DNA of 64,000 bases from Rotaria sp. Silwood1 (Eukaryota; Rotifera; Eurotatoria; Philodinida; Philodinidae). The stretch lies in NCBI GenBank assembly GCA_905250075.1, contig CAJNOP010000002.1, positions 3,043,867 through 3,107,866 on the forward strand, in the 5' to 3' direction. Every line of letters starts with the position of its first letter. Position 1 is the first letter of the stretch. The notes under the pieces are model-generated. The model was not told where the DNA came from, did no database searches, and saw only the letters and a list, made by a program, of their open reading frames with translations. The position numbers and the translations under genes are program-made. Below, in pieces: positions 13,349-28,245 of the stretch.

Positions 13349-13776
13349 CTTGTCAGCACAATTCGTTATTCTCTCATAGTACAAGAATGTATGATCAAAG
13401 TTTTGTTCATTTACTTATTTGTTACTATGTAACAACCTTCGAGACAAAATGCATAAGTGTGTTATGATAGATATTTTAGTATTTTTATTTATATATTATT
13501 TTCTAGAATTTTATTCTTTCATAATAAGATTTTTTTATTTAAATCTATTATCGATTCATATAAAAAAAATTGCCATTAATCGTTACACGATACCTCGTTA
13601 AAGGACATCATCAGTTGTTTTGTGTGTAGTAAGACGCCGACAACTCTTTTGTGGTCTTAGAAAAGAATAAATTGCACCGGTTTTGCTTCGAATTTGTTTT
13701 TTGTTTTTTCATCTCAACATTTAATTCATTCTTTGATAATTTATCTATCATTTTCAGACTACCTATTTGTACAATT
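13349..13776. promoter_or_regulatory. Shared head-to-head promoter region of DRC9 and ATP synthase beta
   Basis: The two start codons lie on opposite strands, 428 bp apart. The right part probably carries a 5' UTR intron of ATP synthase beta, as a pyrimidine tract and CAG acceptor end at about 13757, 20 bases before the ATG. No TATA box stands out from the AT-rich background. The interval must contain both promoters or one bidirectional promoter, which is inference from layout alone. Confidence 0.5.
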
Positions 13777-16010
<2,234 letters not shown>

Positions 16011-17913
16011 GAAATTCAATTCTATGAACGATATAATGAACCGGCCGACAGTGTTCTTAGTATATTACTTACTTTTCTGTCGTTTTTTTCTTTTGTCTTC
16101 TAGAAAAGTTACTTCTTTTTTCTCGAGTGTGTCTCTCTCATTCTAAATACCTCTATAGATTATGATTAGAGAGTCAAATATAAAAGACGTTTGTACCATC
16201 ACTTTTTTTTGTCCAACTTGATCTTTTTTTTCTTTTTCTTTTATGTTGATGCTTAGATAAGAGAGAGAAAAAAAATATTATTGCTCCCATTTGTTTTTTT
16301 CTTTCTCAAATAAACAACAGAATCAATTTGTGCTTTACATGCACTAATTCAATTTCCTTTTTAAAAATGAATACATAATGATATTTCAATGGTTCATCGG
16401 GTTGGTTTTTTTTCCTATTCTCGAAGTCGATTCTCACAACCTGAATAGACATTTTAACAATAATTGTTATCAAGAAAATTTACAGCATTAGTTTTGAATT
16501 TTTAAATTATATGTATAATAAAGCCTTCTAAATGAATGCAAAACAGTTTTCAGTTTTGAGAGGTATTCATCGATGAGAAATGTTATATAGAGTGAGCATT
16601 AAATTTATTTAACAAGGTTTATTGTTAATTGTTTTTTTGCTGTCGTAAGTGTTAGATAAAATTCAAATAGTGATTCGAACAGAGAAAATTTTTTGACTGA
16701 GATACCGTAATTTGATTGAAGGTCAAACAAAAGTTCTTTCTATAGGAAATTGAGAAAAAAACTAATTTTATGGATTCTCTTAAGATTGCTATATCTCAGA
16801 TAAAAAATGTTGCAGAGATCTTGGAGATGTATCATTTTGTAGAGAATCTTCTGCTTCATCGTTCTCATATTATCTAAACAAAATCATATTCAATCGCTCT
16901 AGTCATTGTTTTAGATCTCTCTTATACAATTAGTTTTGATAAAGATAGTTTTATGCATGTATATAAATCTTTAAACGATAACATACGTTGTAATTTACAT
17001 GGTATCTATTCTTTGTATTGAAAATGTATCTTCTCTGGAACGGTGCTAATCTGCGAAAAGATTACTCTATAGATAATTTAATCGATTCAACTAAATAGAA
17101 GTGAATGTTGTTTCAATTAAAATGTTCATTTCAAAGTATTTTAGATTATTTTAATGATTAAATTCAATAATCTTTTTTGCTGTTTTCAAATGCATATCTG
17201 TGTTTTTATTTATTTCCTGTAATTTTCATGAATAAATATAGATATGCGAGCAAAGATAAGACTTTCTTCAAAAAATAAAATAATAGACACCGAAAATTGA
17301 AGAAAATCAGGTATACAATGCTATGGGAACCTCTAGAAACTCACACAATAATCGTACAAAATGATATACGATTTTCATGCCATTTTGTATGATTGTAAAA
17401 AACCATACATTTAATCCCTCTATGATCTTGTAAAAATTGTAAAAGATTTTATAATAAGATTATTTGATCTGAGTATATTTATTTTATTTGATAAAATATG
17501 TATCTCGACGAAGCGTCTTTTAATTGCTGCGACATAGAGACATTGAATGATTGAAAAAAGTTTTCCTGAGGAACTCTGCTCAATAATAAATCTTTTTACG
17601 TTTTACCTGATTTCAATCAAAACTTCGAAGAATATTAATCTTGACTAGAATAGATTATGGGTATAATATCCCTTCCATACTCACATTCTTCGATTACGTG
17701 CAATCAATTCAATAAAAGCCAAATAAGTCTCCAGACAATACAAACTCATATTCCCCAGCTGCGAGGCCTTCCGAAAGAGCTCATCATAAAAAATAATCTC
17801 GAAATTGAGTTTTCCTCGAAAAATCGACTTTTTTCAGACGAAAGTGAACCTGGCTTGAAGTATTTATTCAAATGAGCAAGGGTTTGGTGTGGGCGATTTT
17901 TTAAAAAGAACGC
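16011..17913. other. ATP5F1B 3' UTR and AT-rich intergenic sequence
   Basis: The first 300 bases are pyrimidine-rich 3' UTR ending near the AATAAA at 16309. The rest lacks coding character. A small inverted repeat (ATCGTACAAAATG against CATTTTGTATGAT) lies near 17351-17394. The ORF at 17657-17875 has no recognisable domain and may be transposon debris next to the piggyBac-type remnant. Confidence 0.45.
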
Positions 17914-18522
17914 TTAACACATTCGACATGATTTGATTTTATTAGAGAGTAGCTCTATAGATTCATTTTCATGTGCATTCATCTTTCGATAAATGCACTC
18001 CTTGGTCTTTTCATTCTGTATTGATCTGTCGTTTTCTCTTTTCTGTTTGTAATATCACATGGAGCAAAGTAACCATTCTGCAGTTTGGCAAAAGTCTTCT
18101 GGGGTCTTTTCTGTATGGCATGCCATTCGAAAAGCTGAATCAGCAACCCATTTCAAGCACAAATTCACTGATCACAAGCTCGAAAAAAAGGAAGGATCTA
18201 CGCGCAATGTCGGCAGACGCTATACTGGCTGCTAGGCGAAGAGAGGGATACAACAGTCAAGAGAAGCGAGCTATGCGACATCAAAGAAAATAAAACCTTC
18301 TGTTCTGACTGTGATAAATTTGTTTGTCTTAATTGTTTTAACAAGAAGCATCATACTATGGAATGAAGGACTCAAAAAAAAAGTACTGAAGGCAGAACAG
18401 ATAACACATTATGTTTAACCTCCTGCCTAATAAAAAAAGCAAAAGAAAGTGCTTTTCTATACAGTTTCTCGTTAAAATATAGGGTGGCCCACCGATGGAC
18501 CACATCGTGGCGAATGTGTTAA
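17914..18522 (+). mobile_element. Decayed piggyBac-type element flanked by TTAA
   Basis: TTAA at 17914-17917 and TTAA at 18519-18522 flank inward-facing terminal repeats. Reading inward, the left end is CACATTCGACATGATTTG and the right end CACATTCGCCACGATGTG, matching at about 15 of 18 positions. Between them, frame 1 at about 18050-18120 reads ITWSKVTILQFGKSLL, like the end of a piggyBac DDE domain. A second frame at 18190-18360 ends in a Cys/His cluster (CDIKENKTFCSDCDKFVCLN followed by CFNKKHH), like the C-terminal zinc finger of piggyBac transposases. A frameshift separates the two frames and most of the transposase is missing. TTAA is the known target of the superfamily. The element is non-autonomous and dead. 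Confidence 0.6.
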
Positions 18523-18652
18523 TTGCACCATATGTATGTCTTATAATAATGATATTAGAGTGTAACGATTGCTTGTAATCATTAATGAAATTGAAAGTTA
18601 AATTTGTTGTCAACATCCTAGATTCGATGGTATATGATGTATAATGAATCTC

Positions 18653-19830
18653 ACAATGGAGGTGTTTGTGTTGATAAGTAAAAAGATGGGACATATTCGG
18701 ATCAAATGAAAGCTCTTATCACCAAACTAACAAGGTTAAAATATTAACGGCTCTTGGCTTGTCTAGAGGAAGATATTCGATTTTTACGGTACTCACGATG
18801 TGGATATATAGGAATATGAGGATTATTTACATTAATTTTTTATGCAATCAACTGAGTATTTCAATAGTAGGCTACAAGAATCTTTCGGAGATTCATCAAT
18901 AGTATTAAGATGACTTTAGTTTCAATGTCTTTTGGAAATTAAATAGTGTTAATTTAGATAAAGATCAGCTAGCAGTTATCAAAATCTTTAATTCACTAAT
19001 AACTTTGATTTTATTTGATTTGAAAATAATATATCATACAATAGACTATTTTCAACAAATGTACTATAAATGTAGATGTAGATCTTTAATCAAATGATAG
19101 AAACGCAAACATTATGTTCATATCAATCGAACCGAAATAATAATAAGTAATCTTGAATATTTCATCAATATGCATTTTGTTATTCACAATCGATTATCAC
19201 CTCTACAATTTACAATCCCATCAAGAATGGATTTATACAAGCTCAAATAACGGATGAAACAATGAGACAGATTGAAAAACTAAAAGATGTTTGCTTTAAA
19301 TTTTACGATCTGTACTGTTCAATTAAGAATTGTGAGAAACTAACACTATTAATGTGTGCTTGGTGCAAAAAGCTCTTTGTTACTATCATCTGATTAAAGA
19401 CCTACATCTACATTTGTAGTACACTTGTTGAAAATAGTCTATTGTATGATATATTATTTTCAAATCAAATAAAATCAAAGTTATTGGTGAATTAAAGATT
19501 TTGATAACTGCTAGCTGATCTATATCTAAATTAACACTACTTAATTTCCAAAAGGCATTGAAAATAATGTCATCTTAATACTATTGATGAATCTCCGAAA
19601 GATTCTTGTAGCCTACTATTTAAATACTCAGTTGATTGCATAAAAAATTAATGTAAATAATCCTCATATTCCTATATATCCACATCGTGAGTACAGTAAA
19701 AATCGAATATCTTCCTCTAGACAAGCCAAGAGCCGTTAATATTTTAACCTTGTTAGTTTGGTGATAAGAGCTTTCATTTGACCCGAATATGTCCCATCTT
19801 TTTACTTATCAACACAAACACCTCCATTGT
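18653..19830. repeat. Large near-perfect inverted repeat (448-bp arms, 282-bp spacer)
   Basis: The left arm 18653-19100 is the reverse complement of the right arm 19383-19830 with only scattered mismatches by eye. The outer ends read ACAATGGAGGTGTTTGTGTT on both arms. The arms have equal length, so few indels have accumulated, and the copy appears recent compared with other inverted repeats in this window. No target-site duplication was found at the ends. The spacer holds a degenerate Cys/His-rich coding fragment that runs into the right arm. It starts 131 bases after the piggyBac-type remnant. Confidence 0.85.
19220..19429 (+). pseudogene. Cys/His-rich coding fragment in the palindrome spacer
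   Basis: One frame in the spacer reads through the helical segment TDETMRQIEKLKDVCFKFYD and then CEKLTLLMCAWCKKL. A one-base frameshift leads into CYYHLIKDLHLHL and a stop inside the right arm. The C-x8-C-x2-C-x4-C-x2-H pattern resembles a B-box or the C-terminal zinc finger of piggyBac transposases. It is short and broken, so I call it a remnant; family is uncertain. Confidence 0.4.
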
Positions 19831-22800
19831 TAGTTTTCAAGCAATCAGAGACTGTTGTTGATGTTATTTATCTTTCCTTATCTGAATATTTATGAGTTCA
19901 AAAACTTTTCAAAATAGTAATGCCAAACTTAGCTTTGTTTTACAAGGACTTGTATTATTGTTTGAGCGTCAATAAGTGTGACTTGGATGAACGTTATCAT
20001 ACCATTCATTAAAATATATAATCATCGAGTTTTATTACGTTAAAATTCTTGAATTTATGTTTGAAACTATCGGATACAGAACTCAGTGAAATATTCGAAC
20101 TTCCAGCTTATTCATATTTTGATGAATCATGATTATCGTTGTAATAATTAAGTGAATTTTTTCATCGAATTTAAAATAATGTTGTGATGTCATTGCTTCT
20201 CCTAATATACATTCAGTTAAAATAAAAAATAAACAGTAGTGTTTAGTGCATTAGCCAAATATGATGAAAAAGCGACGAAGAACAAGAATTGCATGTGTAT
20301 TCACTTAAAAGAGGTTAAAATAGCAATTGGGGTTGTAAAAACAATGTTCATGTCGAGAGTAGGAAGATGTTCATTAATAGAAATTTCACATGCACTCTAT
20401 TCTCAATTTCGTGTATATAATAATAAAGAGGAGAAAAAAACTTGTGAAAACTATATTTCATATAATAATAAATTCTGTGTGTATGATAAATGACTTTGTT
20501 GAAATTTTTCAATTACGTATTCCTTGAAAAATTATTATATATATATATATATATATTTCGAGCAAACTAAATCCTCTGTAAATGATAGTAAACAATAAAC
20601 ATATCTTAGTTTTACAATCACCTGTGAATTATTATTTATTAATATTTTGATGAATCAATAACAATAAATTTACGAAATCACGAATAAATTACCCCCAATA
20701 ATGACGACAATATAGGTGTAGTCGCTGACGCCCCGTTTTTAGATTCTTCCATCAAGATGACCTTGTCATCACATTTATACATTCCTAAATCAAATGATAT
20801 GGTTACAACTGCGCAGCATCTATCATTTGTTTCTTTTCACAATATTATGTCAAATGTTTGGTATCTAGAGAATTAGTGTACTAATATCGGTGCAAGACGT
20901 ACAGGTATTCAGTTAACAATTCAGTGAGTCGAGAACGCAAATAGCTGGCAATTTATGATTTTCAGCAATTGAAAAAGAAGGTATGAGGAACGCTTTTCTT
21001 TTTCGATAATACATAGAATGAAATTATTTTAAAACAGATGAATACCGAAAAATACTCTGATCTGTTATTTCGATAGAGTTTTGATTTTGACATATGTTTT
21101 AGATAGACTCTCACATCCTAATGCTGAATAAATAAAGTTTTGTATTTGTTTGATAGAATAATATCGAATTTTATTGATTTTTATACAAATTCTCTTAGTT
21201 GTTATCAAAATTTCATTGGAGTGATCGATATTTTTTGAATATTTTATGGAAACCTTTGGCTTCACAATAATCTCACTATATATATTATCCGAGAAAAAGA
21301 CATTCCCATGTCTTTTCTTTCTCATTACTGAAAACCGAAGATCACTAGCTACTTGCATTCTCGATTTATTCAGTTCTTAGCCGAATATGTTGAAGTGTTG
21401 CACCGACTTTGTTGATATTTCTTAATGAGTGTCATCTAACATTAATATATGTTACGTTAAAGTGTCCTTGTCAATCATTATATGACCTTATATTTGTATG
21501 TCTCTTACAATTGTTTTTCTTTACCTACTAATATGAGACAATTATTAATTTGTCCGAACTAGTTTCATACATGAATTGATGGATTATATCCAATATTATC
21601 AAGTATTTCTTTTAAAAGTTTCTGCATGTCACATTTTATTTCGATCAATAGGGACCTAAGCACTAAGCTACTGAGAAGCACCGCACCTTTTTTTTACTGA
21701 ATATTTCTCACCATATGCAAATACTATAGATAGTCGAAACTACCCTCTATCTTAATTTTTGTCATAAAAAGAAAAATTTTTTAAAATCTACTACTACGAT
21801 AAGTATTTATAACAGATTTGAATCAATTGAAACTGTTAAAAATCAAAATTTTTCTTTGTCGGCGATAAAATTTCTATTGTCACTTTCTATTCAATAGTCA
21901 CAGATCAAAGGTAGATTCTTTCATAAAGCGAGTAAATCTTTTATCACATATGACAAGCCAATAAAAATTACGTGTAATTATCTTCGTTCATCGTTCATTT
22001 TCACTACAAGAAAAAAAAACTGTACTTGATCTTGTCAATACGTGGACATATACATATACCGTAAAATAAAGTATGCAACTTCTCATTATGAAGTTGATCA
22101 TGAGTAAGAAATGAAAGATATATCTATCTATCGTTCTATCTATCTAATGTATGAATGCTTACATGTATGAATGTGATAAATGGTCATCGCACGTCTGTTC
22201 ACTACAGAGAGAACGCAACAAACGAACAGATATCAATTATTAGCCACATTCTCTGTGTTCAATCGTTATTATGTTTATATGTACGTATATATATATATAT
22301 ATATGCATTTCAAGGGTGTGAATCTTGCACGTATGTATATTTCAATGCCAGACACAATGATGACTGTCAATCATCTCCTGCTGTTATCATCTATTATAGT
22401 TTCATAGTTTGAAGAAAGAAAAAAACAGAATATCATTAGAAAAGCAACTGTTTTTATACAGTGATTGAAGAATAAAAGGAGGAGTAAAGAAACAAATGAC
22501 TATAGTGTTTAGAATGGTTAGAAAAGAGAAGGTAACTTTCTTTACTCTATATGAAAGAGAGCACTCACAATATAATCACGGGTGCATGCTTGCTTGCTTG
22601 CTTGCACAAATCGTGATAATATATCACATAGAGGCCTCCTCGTATTATTATTGTATATTCGTCCTTCGTCAATACCTATGTACATACATATATGAATTTA
22701 CCCATCGGGCACTCTTTCATTTTAAAATGATTATTGAACTAGTTGAGTCTAGTCTCTTTCTTTTACTCGCTCTCTTGACAAATGAGTATTGAAAATGCAC

Positions 22801-23850
22801 ATAGGGAGTATTTGTCAAGCGAAACGAAAAAAAAAACAGAAAGAACTAGGGTCAAATCTATTGTTGTCAATCGCTCGATCATACAGTGGAGTAATTCATT
22901 CATCAATTAAAAACTCTTTTTTTCTTTTTTTTTACTTTTTATGTACTTCGAAAGATGTAAGTAATAGCTAAGTTGTTGATAGATCAATGGAATGTCATGT
23001 TTATTTGAAGAATAACTTCAATCATATTGGGTTACTATTGAATGAGATAATAGACGAGTTCAGTCTCTCTCTCTTATATTGTTAATGAAGTCTGTATTCT
23101 CCTTCGTTAAACACATAATTGAATATGTCTGCGACAGTAGCTATTATTATTATTTTTCTTCTTGTTTAACAAATGTATTGTTCAAGAATTGGATATGTTA
23201 AGAAAATTGTTGGCCTTTCCTACTGTCTTTACTAATCTATACGTCCATGAAAAGACAGTATAACATATTTATGACACGAACTTGTTGACAAGAAATTGAG
23301 TCAATTTTTGTATATACATATATATGTACGAGAATATTATACTCTTCAATCGATTGACTGAACTGTCTACATATTGTACGTTAACATATATAATATAATT
23401 AAGATGCTGCCGATTTCGCAATCATACAAGTGAGTTCTATTCACTGGAGACAAAAAAATATATTAGTTCAACAACAACGATCGTTTGCGTCCGGACGTCA
23501 TTTAATGTCATGTTCGATGCGGACAATTAGGTAGTCAAACTTATGTTCAGTCCTGTTTCTTTTTTTCTGTCCATAATAATGTATCATTGATATTAATGTT
23601 TGAGGTGAGAGCAATCGAAGTTTTTTTGGGATGAAAGCGTGCCTGCAAACATCTGCTCATTTCTTGTCATATATGTTGTAATAATTTATCTATATATATA
23701 TAGTGTAGAAAGGAGAGATAGGGTAATGAGAGTTCAAGCTGCGTTGTATGATCACAAGCCGGCCCTTTAGGCGTGTCTTCGTCATACAAATTTTCTTCTT
23801 CATTGATAAATTTTATATTATTTTATATATTTAGATTTTTGATAATAATT
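19831..23850. other. 4-kb gene-poor region with microsatellites
   Basis: No coding-like frame. Simple repeats: an (AT)n run at about 20536-20558, ATCT repeats near 22120-22146, an (AT)n run near 22286-22304 and a GCTT run near 22587-22603. ORFs in 20239-22971 are shadows of such sequence. The final 80 bases before 23851 look like the leader of the next gene, with a TTTAG acceptor at about 23834. Confidence 0.5.
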
Positions 23851-24528
23851 ATGAAAAAAATAATTTTTTTAGCTATTGTTTTTTTATTAATTCCGATTAT
23901 AAGTTGTCTTCCATCGAATTCATTTTATTTAATTAATATTGACAATAATTTATTATCGAATGAAAGCTATTGTTCAAATATATTAATTAATCAACATATA
24001 TATCGTATACCTAAACAATGTCATCATCATTTACTTTGTAATTCATATTATTGTGATGATAAACCATTTCGTTGTATGAAAATACGTGAAACATTATGTT
24101 GTTTATATAAATATTTTCAATTGAATTGTCAACAAGATAATTTTATTCAAATTAAAGATCTTTTTCGTTCAGTATATTTTTATATATCAATAGAACATGG
24201 ATATTGTGAAATAAATTTAGAAAGAATTGAAAAAAATGATCAAGCTTATTGTATTTCAACTATTGAAGAAACAACAACAAAAATATTATCAACACAAACA
24301 ATAAAAACAACAGTATCATCTACAATTCGTTCATCTTTTAAATATTTTCATCGACGTCTATCATCATTATATCCTCATCGAATAGCAACACGACAAAATT
24401 ATTCATCATTAACAAATTTAGATTATTTACGACAAGTTACTATAATAGAAAATGTTTCATCAAAATGTTCAAAAATTTTTATAGATTGTTTTCTTATTAT
24501 CATTTTCTTATTGTCAATATTAATTTAA
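23851..24528 (+). CDS. Small secreted, probably membrane- or GPI-anchored Cys-rich protein
   Basis: The ATG at 23851 was preferred over the in-frame one at 23773 because it gives a strong signal peptide (MKKIIFLAIVFLLIPIISC) and because a TTTAG splice acceptor lies between them. The product is 225 residues. The ectodomain has about a dozen cysteines in residues 40-135, including CHHHLLC and a vicinal pair TLCCLY, and one Asn-x-Ser site near residue 37. A Thr/Ser-rich linker follows (residues about 135-160). The C-terminus is hydrophobic (CFLIIIFLLSILI) and ends at once, which fits a GPI signal or a tail anchor. Codon use is strongly AT-biased like other genes here. I do not recognise the family; the spacing might suit a small extracellular disulfide domain. 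Confidence 0.6.
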   Translation: MKKIIFLAIVFLLIPIISCLPSNSFYLINIDNNLLSNESYCSNILINQHIYRIPKQCHHHLLCNSYYCDDKPFRCMKIRETLCCLYKYFQLNCQQDNFIQIKDLFRSVYFYISIEHGYCEINLERIEKNDQAYCISTIEETTTKILSTQTIKTTVSSTIRSSFKYFHRRLSSLYPHRIATRQNYSSLTNLDYLRQVTIIENVSSKCSKIFIDCFLIIIFLLSILI

Positions 24529-25959
24529 ATAACCTTGTGCATCTTGTTTTTTTTTCATTCTAAATTATAGTTAATGATAGTCATGACTGATCTTTTATTT
24601 ATATACATATATATGTTAATATTCATCTTTTCATTTAATGCACTTGTCAATTTTTTAAAACTATTGAGAAGAAATTTTGAGATCGAATGATATGTATTCT
24701 CAAGATTCACATGAACAAAGTGAATAGAATTTCGTGTTATATTTTCTCTTTCGTATGTTGTATTGTTGAAAAGAAAATTAGTTGATGAAAAGGAAAAAGA
24801 AAAGCAATCATTGATATAAAATGAATGAATATCATGATGAACATGTTTATATTTAATATTGAAAGAAAATATTCAATGATGAAATAAAATAATCATCAAA
24901 TATATAATAAATGTAAAATAAGATTTTGATAAATATTTTTATCTTAAGAATAGTGTTCAATATTGAAATCAATTCTAATTATTCTTATTTTTTTTTTATG
25001 TGTAAAATAAAATGAATTAACTTCGAAAGAGAAACTCGAAAAACAAACTAATGAGCTGAAAGTAACAAGACAAAGAATACTACAGCGTTTTAGCATATAT
25101 TACGGTATGCAGAAGTGCCAAGCAGTGAATTCAATATCTTTTCTACAATAAATATTAGCTGTAGTTCTGAACAGAAGTTCGACTTGATGTACAGTTACTT
25201 GAGTTCTTCCATACACATTGACTAATCATATACTACTCATAAGAACATGTGTATGTTATAACGTAATCAACATGCTATCGGCCAAGTAACTCGAGACAAA
25301 CAGCTGTTAATAACTTGTTCGGCAGCATTCTACAGCTGGTGGTACCGAGATCTGAACATAGTATCTTGTAGATACGTAGAATCGAGAGCAACAGTTGTTC
25401 TTTTTTTTGTTTTTAATCACATATGCAATGATTTTGAGTAAATCACCTACGGGTGTATAGATAATTTAGATTAAAACCTAATATGCTGTAAAATAGGTTT
25501 TCGTAGCATATCTTGAGGATATATTATAAGTAACAAATAAGATAAACATATTAGCAAAATATTATCTATAGTACTTAAGAGCATCATATTATTCAAATAC
25601 AATATTTGGTTCTCTAACGTAGAATACAAATAATTTACGAGAAAGTATCAAATAATTAAGTTGATAGATGGATGAAAGATAATAATCGTCTGTATCTTAC
25701 CGATGATTCACTGGTTTTTGTTAGAAATTTTTAGCTATATTTTGAGTAGATGAATAAACTGTGATAAAATAATAATAGATTCTCTCTTTTTCTAAGCATC
25801 AAATAACGAGAAGTTTCTGTACATCATATCAACAGTTTTACATATGATTTGTTTCTAAGTAATTACAGAAGATCTGTAGCGAAAAAAAAATCGGTATAGC
25901 GTTTGTTTCTACTTCGAATACTTCTCAAAATACTGTTCGAACTTCACTCATTCAATTTA
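24529..25959. other. AT-rich intergenic sequence
   Basis: No coding-like frame is visible. A short imperfect hairpin lies at about 25212-25256 (CATACACAT against ATGTGTATG). Confidence 0.4.
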
Positions 25960-26530
25960 CTGTGAACGTATCGATTGAATGAAATGACAAGTCGCTCTTG
26001 TGTCGAAACTAAGTGTATCATGTAGACTGTAATGACCTATGAATACTCTGAAAAGAGTTCGGACTAATAGCCTATTGGAGTCGAGATACTGTATTTTTAC
26101 CGCACTTTTTAGCAGAATGCCGTGGTCTTTCTTAAGAAAATAGGAAAACTGAGTTTCAAATTTCGTATTGAAGCTTTGTATAGAAGTAGATCTTTATGAG
26201 AATTGCTAATTGGGAAAGTTTCAGATTTCTTGATTATTTCTTTTCTAAAATAAGAACACCAAAATTTGCCGTTGTACGTAAGTGCCGTGAAAAACATGGT
26301 TTTATCATACCTGCATTTTAGAATAGAAGTAATCAAAAAGATCTGAAAGTCTACAATAAACTATTCTGATTAAGAAGAAAAAATAACGTACCTCAGTAGT
26401 AATAAGCGATTAGTTAGCTTGAACTCTGGTCAGAGTATTCATAACTCATATGAACGTATATAATGCATATAGTCCTGACTCAAAAGCGATTTGACATTGA
26501 GAAATGTTCCTTTGTAAATGGTTGAATTTA
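25960..26530. repeat. Palindromic (foldback) repeat, family A, copy 2
   Basis: Left arm about 25960-26110 pairs with right arm about 26375-26530. Reverse-complemented, the left arm gives GAACTCTTTTCAGAGTATTC against GAACTCTGGTCAGAGTATTC on the right, with further pairing outward (CGACTTGTCATT against CGATTTGACATT). The inner part (26110-26335) is related in the same orientation to 39720-39890. The right end resembles the outer right arm of the copy at 12.8 kb. It has no intact coding capacity. Confidence 0.6.
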
Positions 26531-28245
26531 GATATACAGAAAAAATGTATGTACTGAGTTATTGTTTAAATAGAGAGTTCGATTTTATTTTTAAAACAAA
26601 TTTTTGATCGACAGAACAGTTATTTTTGACATTCTTCTAAATGTATAAATAATCGATTCCAGCGAATTTCTATTGATTTACTACGACTTCAAATACTTCT
26701 AAGTTTCTTTGTTGTCTCTATTGATTCGATTATTTGCAGATGACTTTCATATTCCGCAGTCAGCTGTTATCAATGTTCTTTTTTTTTTTAATACTATGTT
26801 GTTTTTATCAAGGTCTATTAAAATAACGAGTACTTAGTCCTGAAGACGACTACATTGTAAAATAATGGATGCGCTATAAATCATTGCACTATTCGTATTT
26901 TCTTTTTTATCATATCCATATTTTTATGTAAAAAAACTACGCTTGATTTCAAACGATCCGCTAGTATATTCTCTAGAAAATTACAGGAGAATATTAGATA
27001 TAATCTTCAGAGTTGACGAAAGAATCAAACAAATGTTGGTGTTCTCCGATCTGTACTGATTTGGGAAGGACGTTTTCCAAGTAATATTCGATGCTTTGCT
27101 AAATTATTTTGGACAGATGAGACATGATATAAAAAATTTGTTGTGACAATAGGTACAATTCTTTGTTGTTATGTGCGATGACACATATTGCCAAAGGACA
27201 TTTGATACAGAAACGAGCTTTTTTTACATTGAGTGGCAAACTATATTTGGTGGAAATATTTATATTCAATGAGTACAAATTTCAACATTTATCATAAGTG
27301 TTTTATCTTCTTTTCCATCGATTTTGTTGCAAATAAATCGAAACTTTACATTGGAATATATCACTCTGGTTGTCTTTCATCAAATTTCCAGAATTTTTAA
27401 GAGGAATTCATTCGAAGTGATGATTATCGTAAAATTTAATAAGAAAGGCCAACCCTTCGAAAATATCGATATATGATGAAATATTTGGTTCGTAAAGACT
27501 TGTAGAAATAGCCACCGATTGAATGCTAGATGATAGATGAATATTCTTTAAAAAACTTCAGCTGTAATGAATAAAATCTAAAATACGAGTTGTCGTATGC
27601 TAGAAATGGTTAAGTATTGGAGAACTTAAGTATTGTCTGATTCTTAAGATAACTCTTAAGCTGAGATCTAAGGCTACCATGCGGTTTTCTGGAGAATAGA
27701 ACAGTAAATAAGTTGAGGCTAAGCGCAACTTTCTATCCACGAACGGAACCAAAATAAATAGAAAATATGAACTATGTCGTTATTTATGGCGTATCCGTTA
27801 AATATATTTTTAGTATCCGTTTCGAATCGAATATCAAATAGATCAAAATGAATAATATGAATGCATTTAACTCGTTGTTCTTTTCCTTACTCATATTTTT
27901 TTTTTGTATCAATTTATATAAAGAATTCAAAAAATTCTTTTTATCTTCTCTAGTTTAACTCATAATGGAATATTTTTATATTTATTGAAATTATCATCAA
28001 TATGAAAAGATCTATTTCAATATATATATACTTTCAATCTGCGAAAAAATTGATAAACTTCGCAATATTATTATTATCATTATTATATCATATTTCTGTT
28101 TCATTATTCTATTTTTTGTTCATATCATATTCATCATTATTTAGCCACTGTTCGAAAGTGTAAAGACGACAGAAAAAAAAATTCGAATCTAAAAAGAAAA
28201 AAAGGGAAGGTAAAAAATACAACTCATATATAAAATAACAAATAA
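26531..28245. other. Gene-poor intergenic sequence
   Basis: Nothing with convincing coding composition. The part nearest 28245 is the 3' flank of the second GPCR and is very AT-rich. Confidence 0.4.

Noticed and set aside
17657..17875. 72-codon ORF upstream of the piggyBac-type remnant
   Set aside because: It lies outside the TTAA borders and no transposase motif is visible in it.
22155..22971. Cluster of plus-strand ORFs
   Set aside because: They arise from microsatellite and AT-rich sequence and overlap each other in different frames.
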